Source of the DNA: Thermacetogenium sp. UBA5472
GTDB taxonomy: Bacteria > Bacillota > DSM-12270 > Thermacetogeniales > Thermacetogeniaceae
Assembly: GCA_002426495.1 (NCBI GenBank)
Contig: DIQC01000043.1
Span: 1-17,158 of the forward strand
Direction: 5' to 3'
Length of the DNA: 17,158 nt
The position numbers and the translations under genes were made by a program. Below the pieces are notes generated by a model. That model searched no databases. It worked only from the letters and a program-made list of their open reading frames with translations, and had not been told where the DNA came from. Positions 1 to 7,451 of the stretch are shown piece after piece. The stretch's first letter is position 1. Every line of letters begins with the position of its first letter.

Positions 1-10
1 CACTAAGATT

Positions 11-1090
11 TTACTCATACATCGTAAGATCACCTTGAGCAAATATAGTACCACAAAACTCTATTTCTTTTTTCATAGTTATCTTGTTCCCTGTATAGTA
101 CATCATCAGTGCATTTACATTACCATCTATATTAATATTTCCATTGATCGGTTCTAGATCGGTAACATAGAGATTCAAACATCCGTCTCCCTTTATTTCT
201 ATATCTCCCTCAACAATCAGGTTTTCCACAACGACATTCCGAACATCACTACCAACATCTATTGTTAATTTGCTCCCATTACCAAGCTCAATTTTCTGGT
301 AGTATCCATCATTGCTAATTATGTCACTACCTTCGTTACCAAGTTCTATTGAGCCCTTGTCATCCAAATCAGGAAACGCAGGGAATTCCGGCACCTGATA
401 TTTTATTTCCGAATCCAGTTGGCCTGTTTCTCCATTTATAGTGTGATCACCAGCTATTACATCATCAGGGTCACCCCCTGGCCCAACCAGCACATCTCCA
501 TTTATAGTATACTTTCCATTGCAAGTAATACTTCCCTTTTCTGTTGCATTAGTTCCTACATTTCCCACAATTGTTGTATTTTGTTTAAGATCAATTCCGC
601 TATTGCAAAAAACTGCAAATTCGCCCAAGCCGTACCCCTGACCATAAGGCAACATTGTCAACTTCACCGTTCTTTCAAAACCATCAACATACCCAGTCGA
701 TGTTATCAAATAACCATCGCCCGACTTGGTTACTACGACATCAAATGTCCCTTTTAATGTCGCCTGTAATGTCTCCTCATCAGGTTCTACAGGTTTAGCT
801 GCCTTCCCCACAAGTTCATCTACTTCATACGGGTGGTTTATAATATAATCCGCCACAGCCTCTGCCCCAGACCTGGCCAGATAATGAGCCTGCATGCGTT
901 TCTCATCATTGAACACCTGCAGGTTATCGTTCACACTATACTGCAGAATGGCGGTACCCAAAAGGGTCAGGACGCCCATCACAATGAGCACAGTTATGAT
1001 TGCTGAGCCTTTTTTTTCTTTAAACAACTGTTTCACGAATCTTCGCCCCCTTACCCTTAATCCCAGATTAAACCCGGTCTTATCCAACAA
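11..1090 (-). CDS. PilX-like T4P minor-pilin-like protein with repetitive beta-rich body
   Basis: No precise name is recognised. The N-terminus looks like a PilX-type pilin-like protein: a basic leader (KQLFKEKKG), then one hydrophobic helix (about residues 29-50), then the ARSGAEA region matching the AEAG motif of PilX N-terminal domains. The body (about 158-355) is rich in short NGDV, EGDI and NGNI turns, suggesting a stacked beta-helix. It shares an FPxFPxxD motif (236-244) with the larger gene at 8335-9669, so the two are probably paralogues. It is the last gene of the pilT-pilC-sigma run, 21 nt after the sigma stop. The start is uncertain. TTG at 1090 has a GGAG upstream. GTG at 1036, behind AGGGGG, would give a typical short leader (MKQLFKEKKG). 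The glutamate expected at +5 of classical pilins is absent. The gene looks AT-richer than its neighbours. A role as surface-exposed minor pilin or adhesin is inferred. Confidence 0.75.
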   Translation of the reverse strand: MLDKTGFNLGLRVRGRRFVKQLFKEKKGSAIITVLIVMGVLTLLGTAILQYSVNDNLQVFNDEKRMQAHYLARSGAEAVADYIINHPYEVDELVGKAAKPVEPDEETLQATLKGTFDVVVTKSGDGYLITSTGYVDGFERTVKLTMLPYGQGYGLGEFAVFCNSGIDLKQNTTIVGNVGTNATEKGSITCNGKYTINGDVLVGPGGDPDDVIAGDHTINGETGQLDSEIKYQVPEFPAFPDLDDKGSIELGNEGSDIISNDGYYQKIELGNGSKLTIDVGSDVRNVVVENLIVEGDIEIKGDGCLNLYVTDLEPINGNINIDGNVNALMMYYTGNKITMKKEIEFCGTIFAQGDLTMYE

Positions 1091-1111
1091 CGTACTCCGA
1101 TCCCCTGGGTC

Positions 1112-1834
1112 TCAGGAAAGATACTCTGCCATGCTCTCCAGCCCTCTGTGCATCAGGCGGGAAACCCGGCGCTGGCCGATGCCTATTTGCTCTGCAGCCT
1201 CTTGCTGTGTCAGATCACGGTAGAAGATCAGGTAGATCACCTGGCGCTGCAGTTCGCTTAAACGCTCCACAGCCTGCCGCACTGCGATCTTATCTTCGAT
1301 AGGCAGTTGGAAGCTTTCATAGTTGAGATGTTTGACCTGTTTCAGATCAAGATCATCTAAGCTGACATATCCTGCCTGCAGTGCCTGGGCGACACCTTCT
1401 TTACGGATATTGACCTCTTCTGCAATCTCATCCATTGTTGGGGGTTCTCCTGTTTTTTGTGATAGCTCCTCTATTGTCTGATAGATATAGGATTGCAGGT
1501 CCGCCACCCATCCCGGGCGGTCAAAGGAAACCTCTTGGCGCAGATAGTGTTTCATCTCTCCCATAATATAATGGGAGGCAAAGGTAACAAAGCGAACACC
1601 TCTATGGGGATCGAAACGTTGTACCGCTTTCATGAGGCCCTCATAGCCCGCTTGGATGATATCTTCTGAAAGACAGTTCCCTGAGTAAAGGCCTCCATAA
1701 TGGTGTACCAGTGCGCTGCCGGCTATAAAGACCTGGCGCAGGTTTTCTTCGCACCGATCATCGAGATAGCCTAAGATCGCTTCATCAAGTCCGGGCTGTA
1801 ATGCTTTAGCTTTAGAGACACTGTTGTTCGGCAT
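1112..1834 (-). CDS. Sigma-70 family RNA polymerase sigma factor (SigB/SigF/SigG-like)
   Basis: A 240-residue sigma factor. Region 2 (about 32-102) includes SEDIIQAGYEGLMKAVQRFD and RFVTFASHYIMGEMKHYLRQ, the core-binding and -10 recognition signatures shared by SigB, SigF and SigG. Region 3 (about 110-165) has the TGEPPTMDEIAEEV helix. Region 4 (about 188-238) has the helix-turn-helix LTQQEAAEQIGIGQRRVSRL. Region 1.1 is absent, so it is an alternative, not housekeeping, sigma. The start is ATG at 1834. An AGGAGG sequence overlaps the last codons of the upstream pilC reading frame, whose stop lies 2 nt before this ATG, so translation is probably coupled. Upstream in-frame codons would overlap pilC and have no ribosome-binding site. 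No anti-sigma or anti-anti-sigma gene is visible nearby. Being inside a pilus operon suggests control of pilus or surface genes, but its target promoters are unknown. Confidence 0.9.
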   Translation of the reverse strand: MPNNSVSKAKALQPGLDEAILGYLDDRCEENLRQVFIAGSALVHHYGGLYSGNCLSEDIIQAGYEGLMKAVQRFDPHRGVRFVTFASHYIMGEMKHYLRQEVSFDRPGWVADLQSYIYQTIEELSQKTGEPPTMDEIAEEVNIRKEGVAQALQAGYVSLDDLDLKQVKHLNYESFQLPIEDKIAVRQAVERLSELQRQVIYLIFYRDLTQQEAAEQIGIGQRRVSRLMHRGLESMAEYLS

Positions 1835-1836
1835 CT

Positions 1837-3037
1837 TTATCCTCCTACTGAGGTAGTTGCAATGAACATAGGAAGGTACATGGAAATTACCATAAATCCA
1901 ACAATGCAACCCACAACAATAATCAGCAGGGGCTCGATGACCGAGGCCAGCCCTTTAGACATTGTAGCCACCTCTTCATCGTAAAATCCGGAAACACGGC
2001 TCAGCATCTCAGGCAGGTTACCTGACTCCTCCCCGACAGCGACCATCTGTACCACCATGGGTGGGAAAACCCCGCTTTCCCCCAGGGGATCAGCTAAATT
2101 CTTTCCTTCTTGGATCTTCTCACTGGTCTTCTCCACTGCTTCTGCCACCATAATACTCCCCGAAGCAGGGCCTGCTGTCTCCAGAGCCTGCAGTGCAGGG
2201 ATACCTCCCGACAGGAGGGTTGCCATGACATTGGTAAAGCGGGCCATCACTGTGCGGTAAAGAAGGGGGCCGAATGCAGGCAGCTTGAATCTGATCTTAT
2301 CCCAGGCACGACTCCCTGACGGGGTTCGCAAGTAATAGCGGACACCGTAAACGATAGCGATAGTAACAATAATATATAAATACCAGTAGTTAAAAATTGA
2401 ATCGGAGATACCCATAACAATCCTGGTTGGCAGTGGCAACGCCATACCAGGAGGAAACATATTCAAAAAGACGGGCACAATAAAGATCAGCATAGCCAAA
2501 ACCACTATAAGAGCAAAAACCAAAACCACAATAGGATAAAAGGTTGCTGATTTAATATTGTCCCTCAGACTTTTTTCCCGCTCCATCTGTCCGGCAAGCT
2601 GTTTTAAAATCTCATCGAGATTGCCGCTGGCCTCACCTGATCTGACCATATTCACAAAAAGGGATGGAAAAACATCAGGGTGGTTGCTTAAGGAATCGGA
2701 AAAACTCATCCCGCTGTCCACAAGTTGAGCTACCTCACCTAGCACTTCGCCTAAGCCCCGATTGGCAACCTGGTTGCTCAAGGTATACAATGCCCTGGTC
2801 AAAGGAACGCCGGCTTCCAGGAGTGTCTGCAGTTGCCTGGTGAAGAGGGCCGATACCCACTTTCGGTTTTCTCTTGAAAAGGGTGCTGAAAGGAGACTGG
2901 CGCACCTCATTGATGTCCAACACAGTCAATCCCATATTGCGGAGCTTTTCCGCCACTAACATCTCGTCGTCAGCTGCCATCTGGCCGCTGCCAGACCTTC
3001 CTATCCTGTCCACAACTTCATAGGAATAGAGACCCAT
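1837..3037 (-). pseudogene. pilC: Second PilC/GspF-like platform protein, interrupted by a +1 frameshift
   Basis: This is a T4P inner-membrane platform protein of the GspF/PilC family, split over two frames. The N-terminal part starts at ATG 3037 (MGLYSYEVVD...) and stays in frame to about KRKPKVG. The rest continues one base later in the next frame as VSALFTRQLQTLLEAGVPLTRAL, the standard start of the first T2SSF domain, and runs to the stop at 1837-1839. Joined, the two give about 400 residues with two T2SSF domains and three hydrophobic helices, the usual family size. The shift lies near 2855-2870, where a GGG and an AAAA run (minus strand) offer slippage points. Removing one base restores the frame. 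All other conserved parts are intact, so a recent mutation or a sequencing error is likely. It sits 4 nt after pilT and directly before the sigma gene. Confidence 0.85.
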
Positions 3038-3041
3038 TGGC

Positions 3042-4172
3042 TCACACCTTTCTGGAGGTTATACTTTTACCGAGCAGGCGTTCCAACTCCGGTTGGGAAA
3101 CACAGCGCGTAAATGCCATTTCCCTGGAGACCTTACCCTCCCTGTATAGTTCGGCCAGGGCCTGGTCCATTGTTCTCATTCCCTGTTTATGCCCTGTTTG
3201 AATAACGGTATATAGCTGATATTCCTTCTCATCACGGATCATATTGCGCACAGCGCTATTAGCCAGCAATACTTCAGCCGCCATGGACATCCCCTGACCG
3301 TCTGGATGGGGTAGCAGCTGCTGGGATATAATTCCTTGTAGCGCATCTGCTAACTGCTGGCGTACCTGATTCTGCATATGTTCCTGAAAGACATCGATAA
3401 TGCGATGGACTGCCAAAGGTGCGGTTTGTGTATGAAGTGTGGACAATACCAGGTGTCCTGTTTCCGCTGCAGTCAGTGCTATCGAGATGCTCTCAACGTC
3501 ACGCATCTCACCGATCAGGATGACATCAGGATCGTGGCGCAGCACATGTTTTAACGCATCTCCAAATGAATGGGTATCTGAACCCACCTCTCTTTGCTTG
3601 ACTATCGATTTTTTATGCCGGTGCAGAAACTCGATAGGCTGCTCCACAGTAACTATATTCAAGCTGCGATTTTCGTTTATATAGTTGATCATAGCTGCTA
3701 GTGTTGTTGACTTTCCGCTTCCTGTAGGGCCTGTGACCAGGATCAGCCCTCTGGGCAGATTGCATAGCTCTGTAATACAAGCCGGCAAATTGAGGGAATC
3801 GATAGGGGGAATCTGATAGGGTATCACACGCAGTGCCACAGCAATGCTTCCCCTCTGCCGCATTATGTTGCCACGAAAGCGGCTGAGACCATCTATGGAA
3901 TAAGAAAAATCAAGCTCCCATTTTTCCACAAACTCCTGGCGTTGTTGTGGATCAATAACAGGAAACACCAGGTTTTCCACATCATTGGGGCTCAATTTTG
4001 GTAAATCAAAAGGTATTAACTTGCCGTAAGTTCTGGCAGTGGGAGGCGCTCCGGCTGTCAAGTGGAGATCAGAGGCGCCTTGCTCCACAGTAAGGATAAG
4101 CAATTTCTGCAGGTCAACAGGATAATCCAGATCACAATCGCCGTAAACTACACTGTTAAAGGCATCATCCAT
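3042..4172 (-). CDS. pilT: Type IV pilus retraction ATPase PilT
   Basis: A hexameric cytoplasmic ATPase that depolymerises pili, 376 residues. The N-terminal PAS-like part contains GASDLHLTAGAPP (32-44), the PilT/PilB signature. Walker A is GPTGSGKST (148-156). Walker B is DVILIGEMRD (216-225). The His box is AAETGHLVLSTLHT (235-248). The C-terminal AIRNLIRE-type motif reads AVRNMIRD (307-314), which marks PilT rather than PilB. The Asp box reads TVEQPIEF where most relatives have an acidic ED pair, so one acidic residue is replaced by Gln178. The start ATG 4172 has GGAGG 8 nt upstream. It is the first gene after a 406-bp intergenic region with a sigma-A-like promoter. A frameshifted pilC follows 4 nt after its stop. 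Confidence 0.95.
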   Translation of the reverse strand: MDDAFNSVVYGDCDLDYPVDLQKLLILTVEQGASDLHLTAGAPPTARTYGKLIPFDLPKLSPNDVENLVFPVIDPQQRQEFVEKWELDFSYSIDGLSRFRGNIMRQRGSIAVALRVIPYQIPPIDSLNLPACITELCNLPRGLILVTGPTGSGKSTTLAAMINYINENRSLNIVTVEQPIEFLHRHKKSIVKQREVGSDTHSFGDALKHVLRHDPDVILIGEMRDVESISIALTAAETGHLVLSTLHTQTAPLAVHRIIDVFQEHMQNQVRQQLADALQGIISQQLLPHPDGQGMSMAAEVLLANSAVRNMIRDEKEYQLYTVIQTGHKQGMRTMDQALAELYREGKVSREMAFTRCVSQPELERLLGKSITSRKV

Positions 4173-4353
4173 TTGGTGTTCCTCCCCATCCCCTATTAAA
4201 TCTCAAGGTTCCAGAAATAAACATAACCAGTAACCCCGTATGGCTCTGGCAGCTGGTTAACGTTCATCCCACTGCTCTATGATTCCCTAATAGTAAATTG
4301 GATCAGTAGTAGATGGAGTGCGGAAGATGGTACTTGATCGGTTTCAGGAAAAG

Positions 4354-4381
4354 TCTTCTTTATCTATTAAGATAAAGAAGA
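4354..4381. repeat. 28-bp perfect inverted repeat in the pilT leader
   Basis: Two 12-bp arms (TCTTCTTTATCT and its complement) flank a 4-base centre, ATTA. The stem is AT-rich and neither strand has a clear T-run after it, so an operator for a dimeric regulator or an RNA hairpin is more likely than a terminator. Confidence 0.55.
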
Positions 4382-4383
4382 AA

Positions 4384-4390
4384 TGTCGAA
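4384..4390 (+). promoter_or_regulatory. Second candidate Spo0A (0A) box, inside the pilT leader
   Basis: A second exact TGTCGAA in the same 406-bp gap, about 95-100 bp downstream of the inferred start and just beside the 28-bp inverted repeat. Single copies of this 7-mer also occur inside coding sequence (near 6274 and 13835), so one copy alone would be weak evidence. Confidence 0.3.
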
Positions 4391-4490
4391 AAAAGCATAA
4401 ATGTATCATAGAGGTGAATTATATAGATATATCACAATATTGCTTGCTAAAAACTGTCTAATGCATATATATGGTATTTTTATTTCTTGA

Positions 4491-4519
4491 ATTATACCAC
4501 CATTCTATATGGGGAGCAA
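4491..4519 (-). promoter_or_regulatory. Predicted sigma-A-type promoter for the pilT-pilC-sigma run
   Basis: On the minus strand, -35 TTGCTC (4514-4519) and -10 TATAAT (4491-4496) are separated by 17 bp. A TG dinucleotide in the extended -10 position (TGG before TATAAT) strengthens it. Transcription would begin near 4484, giving a leader of about 310 nt before pilT. The match is strong but there is no experimental support. Confidence 0.6.
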
Positions 4520-4536
4520 TAATTTTTTGCATCTTA

Positions 4537-4545
4537 TTGTCGAAA
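4537..4545 (+). promoter_or_regulatory. Candidate Spo0A (0A) box upstream of the pilT promoter
   Basis: TTGTCGAAA matches the Spo0A box core TGNCGAA exactly. It lies about 18 bp upstream of the predicted -35, centred near -57 from the inferred transcription start. Regulatory action is inferred. Confidence 0.4.
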
Positions 4546-4578
4546 GTGTATAATATGAGATGTTATTCCTTAAACTAT

Positions 4579-5340
4579 CTAAATATATTGTAAATACCAG
4601 TTTATGATCTGACTACCGTATAAAATGGAAATAAATGTCCCCAAAGCAATAAACGGCCCAAAGGGTAAGGGATCCTTTCTCCCTTTGATCCTGAACAAAA
4701 GTAGAACTACAGCTATCATCCCTCCGATAACTGCTCCCAATATTAGCCCGAAGGGGCCTAACGGCCAGCCTAGAAAGAGGCCGGTGACCGCTACCAGTTT
4801 GATGTCACCCCCACCCATTCCCCCTTTGCTGGCCAAAGCAATTAGCAGCAAAAAACCGGAGGTCACCAGCAGACCGGCAAGAGCGGAAACAAACCCCACA
4901 TCCTGGGCGGCAATATTCAATATAACACCACCGACAAGGCCGATGATGATCAATGAATTGGGGATGATGAAGTACTCCAAATCAATAAAGGATATCGCCA
5001 CTAGAAGAGCGCTTAGGAAAAGATATTTGAGGAGTTCTAAAGTCAAACCGAAATGAAGGAAAACAAGAGCAAAGGTTATCCCGGTCAGGAGTTCAACAAT
5101 AGGATACCTGTGGGATATCGGTTCGTGGCAGGTTCGGCATCTTCCTCGGAGGAAGAGATAGCTGAAGAGAGGTATCAGCTCATACCAGCGCAGCTGCTTT
5201 CCACAGGAAGGACAGTGGGACCTTTCCAAAGTTATAGATTCGCCCCTGGGCAGGCGATAGATGACCACATTTAGAAAGCTGCCGATACACATCCCCAGAA
5301 TAAACACAAAAAACAAGCAGAAATAATGAAAAACATCCAA
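4579..5340 (-). CDS. pilD: Prepilin peptidase/N-methyltransferase PilD
   Basis: A polytopic membrane aspartyl protease that removes the leader from prepilins and methylates the new N-terminus, 253 residues. The N-terminal GSFLNVVIYRLPRGES segment precedes the zinc-type CPSC...CRTC pair (about 43-70) in the methyltransferase loop. The first catalytic Asp is in ISFIDLEYFIIPN. The second is in GMGGGDIKL, the GxGD motif. Several hydrophobic helices fill the C-terminal two thirds. The start ATG 5340 has a GGGGGGAG ribosome-binding site. It lies about 120 bp after the GspH-like gene, and this gap contains a small TGTAC/GTACA palindrome (5440-5452) of unknown role. It should process the GspG-, PilV-, PilW- and GspH-like prepilins of this locus. 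Confidence 0.95.
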   Translation of the reverse strand: MDVFHYFCLFFVFILGMCIGSFLNVVIYRLPRGESITLERSHCPSCGKQLRWYELIPLFSYLFLRGRCRTCHEPISHRYPIVELLTGITFALVFLHFGLTLELLKYLFLSALLVAISFIDLEYFIIPNSLIIIGLVGGVILNIAAQDVGFVSALAGLLVTSGFLLLIALASKGGMGGGDIKLVAVTGLFLGWPLGPFGLILGAVIGGMIAVVLLLFRIKGRKDPLPFGPFIALGTFISILYGSQIINWYLQYI

Positions 5341-5462
5341 AATGCTCCCCCCTGTTCAAAATCTACCAACAACATAGCACTGCTTTTTTGCTTACGCAAC
5401 TTATATTTTGGAATAGCTTATGGCCTGCCGGTTGTAGCATGTACCTTGTACAGTTTCCAAGC

Positions 5463-5939
5463 CTAATCTTTCGGCGGTTTATCGCTGACCCGCACTCTTC
5501 CGGTAATAGAGGCTATGATCACAAACATAAACTTGTCTGTCTTTTGATCCCGAATGGTAACTGTACCACCGACCCGGGGAGTACCCTCTGTTGAAAACCT
5601 AACTTGATCTTCAGAAAAATTGATGTGTTCTATCCTGATCCCCTGCGGTAAATGAACAGCATCAATAATAGCTGCTGTAGGATGACTGGATTTTTTTATT
5701 TCATATTTGTTAGGGTAAAAGTTGATCATATAAAGGGAACTGCTTTCACTCAAAGCTCTCTGCTGCACCTCTCGAATATCTGCGGCCATCTGATTAGCGG
5801 TGTGTCGTAAATTGAAGGAAGACGCCGCTTTTCCGGTTACAGGAAGGGCAGCGATAAAAACAATACTGATGATCAGCAGGACAATTGTCACCTCAATGAT
5901 TGTAAATCCGGTTGCGATTGTTGATTTTTTATTGATCAT
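5463..5939 (-). CDS. GspH/FimT-like type IV prepilin
   Basis: A 158-residue minor prepilin. The leader MINKKSTIATG is followed by a class III cleavage site, G/FTIIEV, with the conserved Glu at +5 and a hydrophobic helix to about residue 33. The pattern then resembles FimT/GspH: an RHTANQMAADIREVQQRAL segment, followed by a beta-rich globular part ending VIIASITGRVRV. Such pseudopilins usually sit in the initiating tip complex. The start ATG 5939 lies 2 nt after the pilO stop with GAGGGGG upstream, so it belongs to the pilM-N-O operon. The next gene, pilD, would cleave it. Confidence 0.88.
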   Translation of the reverse strand: MINKKSTIATGFTIIEVTIVLLIISIVFIAALPVTGKAASSFNLRHTANQMAADIREVQQRALSESSSLYMINFYPNKYEIKKSSHPTAAIIDAVHLPQGIRIEHINFSEDQVRFSTEGTPRVGGTVTIRDQKTDKFMFVIIASITGRVRVSDKPPKD

Positions 5940-5941
5940 GG

Positions 5942-6796
5942 CTAAGATTCCCCCTCTGTTGTGGAGGTTTCAGGCGTTGTTGACGGTTCAGGTGTTGTGG
6001 GGGGTTCGGACGTTATTGGAGGTTCAGACGTTGTGGAGAATTCAGGTGTTATGGGTAGTTCAGGGGTAGTTGAGGGTTCAGAAACTGGCTGGTAAAAGAT
6101 ACTGGTTTGGCTGCCCTTTTCCCATTCAAAATAGAACCTGTCTTGTGGGGTTGCCGATGTAAAAATAGAAATTCCCAATTCTGCATCTACCATATTAGAT
6201 GCCTGAGATGCCTGTTCAGTGTTTTTCTTAGATACCTCTGCGGTGTTTTTCGAGAGTCCAATGGTTTGCTTTCTTGTCGAAATACCCAGATTACTGTACG
6301 CAGTAATCTTGATGTATCTGATCAATGTAAAATTATACAGTGCATCATCCTCCAGCTCCTGGCACAAAGCTAGGATGTCCAGGTAATCCCCTCTAACAAC
6401 CAATACCAGAGGAATCTCTATAATCCGGGAGTGTTCTCTCATTTCTTCGGGTGTGAGACCGATAACTTTAACACCCATAGCTTCTGACAACTGCCCTAGA
6501 AGAACCAATGGTGTCCCCTCCCGCATCTCCAGATGGAAAAAGTTCTCTAATTCAGATACCTTCTTGTTGGCCTCAAGCAGTTTTTTCTGTTCCTTTTCCT
6601 GAGCAGCCACAACACTTTTTACATGAGCCAATTCAATGCGGGAGGCTTCTAAATCCTTTGTCAGCAAGAGGTATCCTCGCAGCTGTGTCACTAATAGAAA
6701 GAATAACAAGCAGCAGACAAAAACTATAAGGATGAAAACAACTTTCAATTTTACATCTATTCCCGTTAGTAGCCGTATTTTATCGGTATCCTTCAT
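5942..6796 (-). CDS. pilO: PilO-like T4P alignment protein with Pro/Thr/Ser/Glu-rich tail
   Basis: A bitopic membrane protein expected to pair with PilN and link PilM to the platform. A cytoplasmic stretch with KMKDTDK is followed by one transmembrane helix (VVFILIVFVCCLLFFLLV, about 19-36), then a coiled coil (about 45-90) and a small ferredoxin-like domain beginning near PLVLLGQLSEAMGVKVIGLTPEEM. Domain order, position after pilN and overall form support PilO, although sequence conservation in this family is low. Unusual is the last stretch of about 45 residues, a tail of TTPEP/TSEPP-type repeats. The start was set at ATG 6796, 1 nt after the pilN stop, with GAGG 9 nt upstream. The ATG at 6811 lacks a ribosome-binding site. 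Confidence 0.85.
   Translation of the reverse strand: MKDTDKIRLLTGIDVKLKVVFILIVFVCCLLFFLLVTQLRGYLLLTKDLEASRIELAHVKSVVAAQEKEQKKLLEANKKVSELENFFHLEMREGTPLVLLGQLSEAMGVKVIGLTPEEMREHSRIIEIPLVLVVRGDYLDILALCQELEDDALYNFTLIRYIKITAYSNLGISTRKQTIGLSKNTAEVSKKNTEQASQASNMVDAELGISIFTSATPQDRFYFEWEKGSQTSIFYQPVSEPSTTPELPITPEFSTTSEPPITSEPPTTPEPSTTPETSTTEGES
5945..6088 (-). repeat. Pro/Thr/Ser/Glu repeat tract at the pilO 3' end
   Basis: The last roughly 48 codons of pilO are imperfect 15-18-bp repeats encoding variants of EPSTTP and EPPITS. The plus strand shows recurrent GGTTCAGGTGTTGT-like units. Such repeats can change length by slippage. Confidence 0.75.
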
Positions 6797-6797
6797 C

Positions 6798-7451
6798 TTA
6801 TTTAACCTCATGGAGAGTTGCTGTGATCTGAAAAGTCATCACCTCTGACTCGGTGGTAACCTGATCCAGTGTAACTGTCTGGGAATAGGGCAGTTTGTTG
6901 AGTTCTAAGATTAATATCCCCACAGCTGAAAGCTCTTCTGTGCAGCCTTTCATAATCATACTTTCCCCCGAAGTCTCCGGAGTTCTCAGGGCTTCCGCAG
7001 CATCCGAATTCTCCGGTGTCCCTGAAGTCTCCGGAGGCTGTTTTCCCGCATCAGTATCAGCAGGATCAGTGTTTTCCTGCTGGTTGCCCGTCTCTAATCC
7101 CACCAGCCACAAGCCAGCTGGGGCGATGCGATTCAGCTCCAGGAGCATTTCAGACCATTGACGCTTTTGAGAAGTAATCTCTGTGTACTGCCGACAGAGC
7201 TCTTCTGCTGCGGCACTCTCCTTTTTTATCTTCTCTGTGCTCCTATAAGCTGATTCCATTTGTGTCAGATCCCTTTGCACTACAGCGAGTTCTTGTTGTG
7301 TAGCTGCGCATTTGTCGGCAAAAACCCAACAGCCGCCGAGGAGAGCAGCTGCTAGAAAAGCAGCTACCACAGCTACCGAGCGGATTTTGTACAACCCTGC
7401 GCTCTGCAGTTCAAGGGGAAGAAAATTTGTCTTATAGGAAAGCGAACTCAT
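6798..7451 (-). CDS. pilN: PilN-like T4P alignment protein
   Basis: A 217-residue bitopic protein. The short cytoplasmic N-terminus contains TNFLPLE, matching the NLLP-type motif by which PilN binds PilM. One transmembrane helix (about 24-45) and a coiled coil follow, then a C-terminal domain split in two by an unusual segment. LWLVGLE (about 115-120) and MIMKGCTEELSAVGILILELNKLPY (from about 165) are normally close in PilN, but here about 45 residues rich in P, E, T, S, N and D lie between them. The start ATG 7451 overlaps the pilM stop (TGATG) with GAGAGG 7 nt upstream. A TTG one codon earlier is less likely. Coupling to pilM fits the PilM-PilN complex. Confidence 0.88.
   Translation of the reverse strand: MSSLSYKTNFLPLELQSAGLYKIRSVAVVAAFLAAALLGGCWVFADKCAATQQELAVVQRDLTQMESAYRSTEKIKKESAAAEELCRQYTEITSQKRQWSEMLLELNRIAPAGLWLVGLETGNQQENTDPADTDAGKQPPETSGTPENSDAAEALRTPETSGESMIMKGCTEELSAVGILILELNKLPYSQTVTLDQVTTESEVMTFQITATLHEVK

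Larger units (their letters stand above)
4173..4578. other. AT-rich intergenic region with the pilT promoter, long leader and Spo0A-type boxes
   Basis: This 406-bp stretch between pilD and pilT has no credible gene. It contains a minus-strand sigma-A-type promoter, two TGTCGAA boxes, a 28-bp inverted repeat, and a 7-bp stem (4224-4230 with 4253-4259, TAACCAG/CTGGTTA) in the inferred leader about 55-90 nt before pilT. The inferred leader is about 310 nt long, enough for a regulatory RNA. I could not match it to a known riboswitch. Confidence 0.75.

Noticed and set aside
2850..2875. Programmed +1 frameshift in pilC
   Set aside because: No known stimulatory signal or slippery stop codon is visible, and other PilC proteins are not made this way. 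A mutation or sequence error is simpler.
4173..4484. c-di-GMP riboswitch in the pilT leader
   Set aside because: c-di-GMP-I riboswitches contain GGGCAAACC- and GACGCAAAGCC-type blocks, and neither occurs on the minus strand here. The short CGGGGTTAC similarity alone is too weak.
4527..4553. Plus-strand promoter TTGCAT/TATAAT
   Set aside because: The spacing (16 bp) is acceptable but it points into the antisense strand of pilD with no gene downstream, and the AT-rich context makes such matches common.
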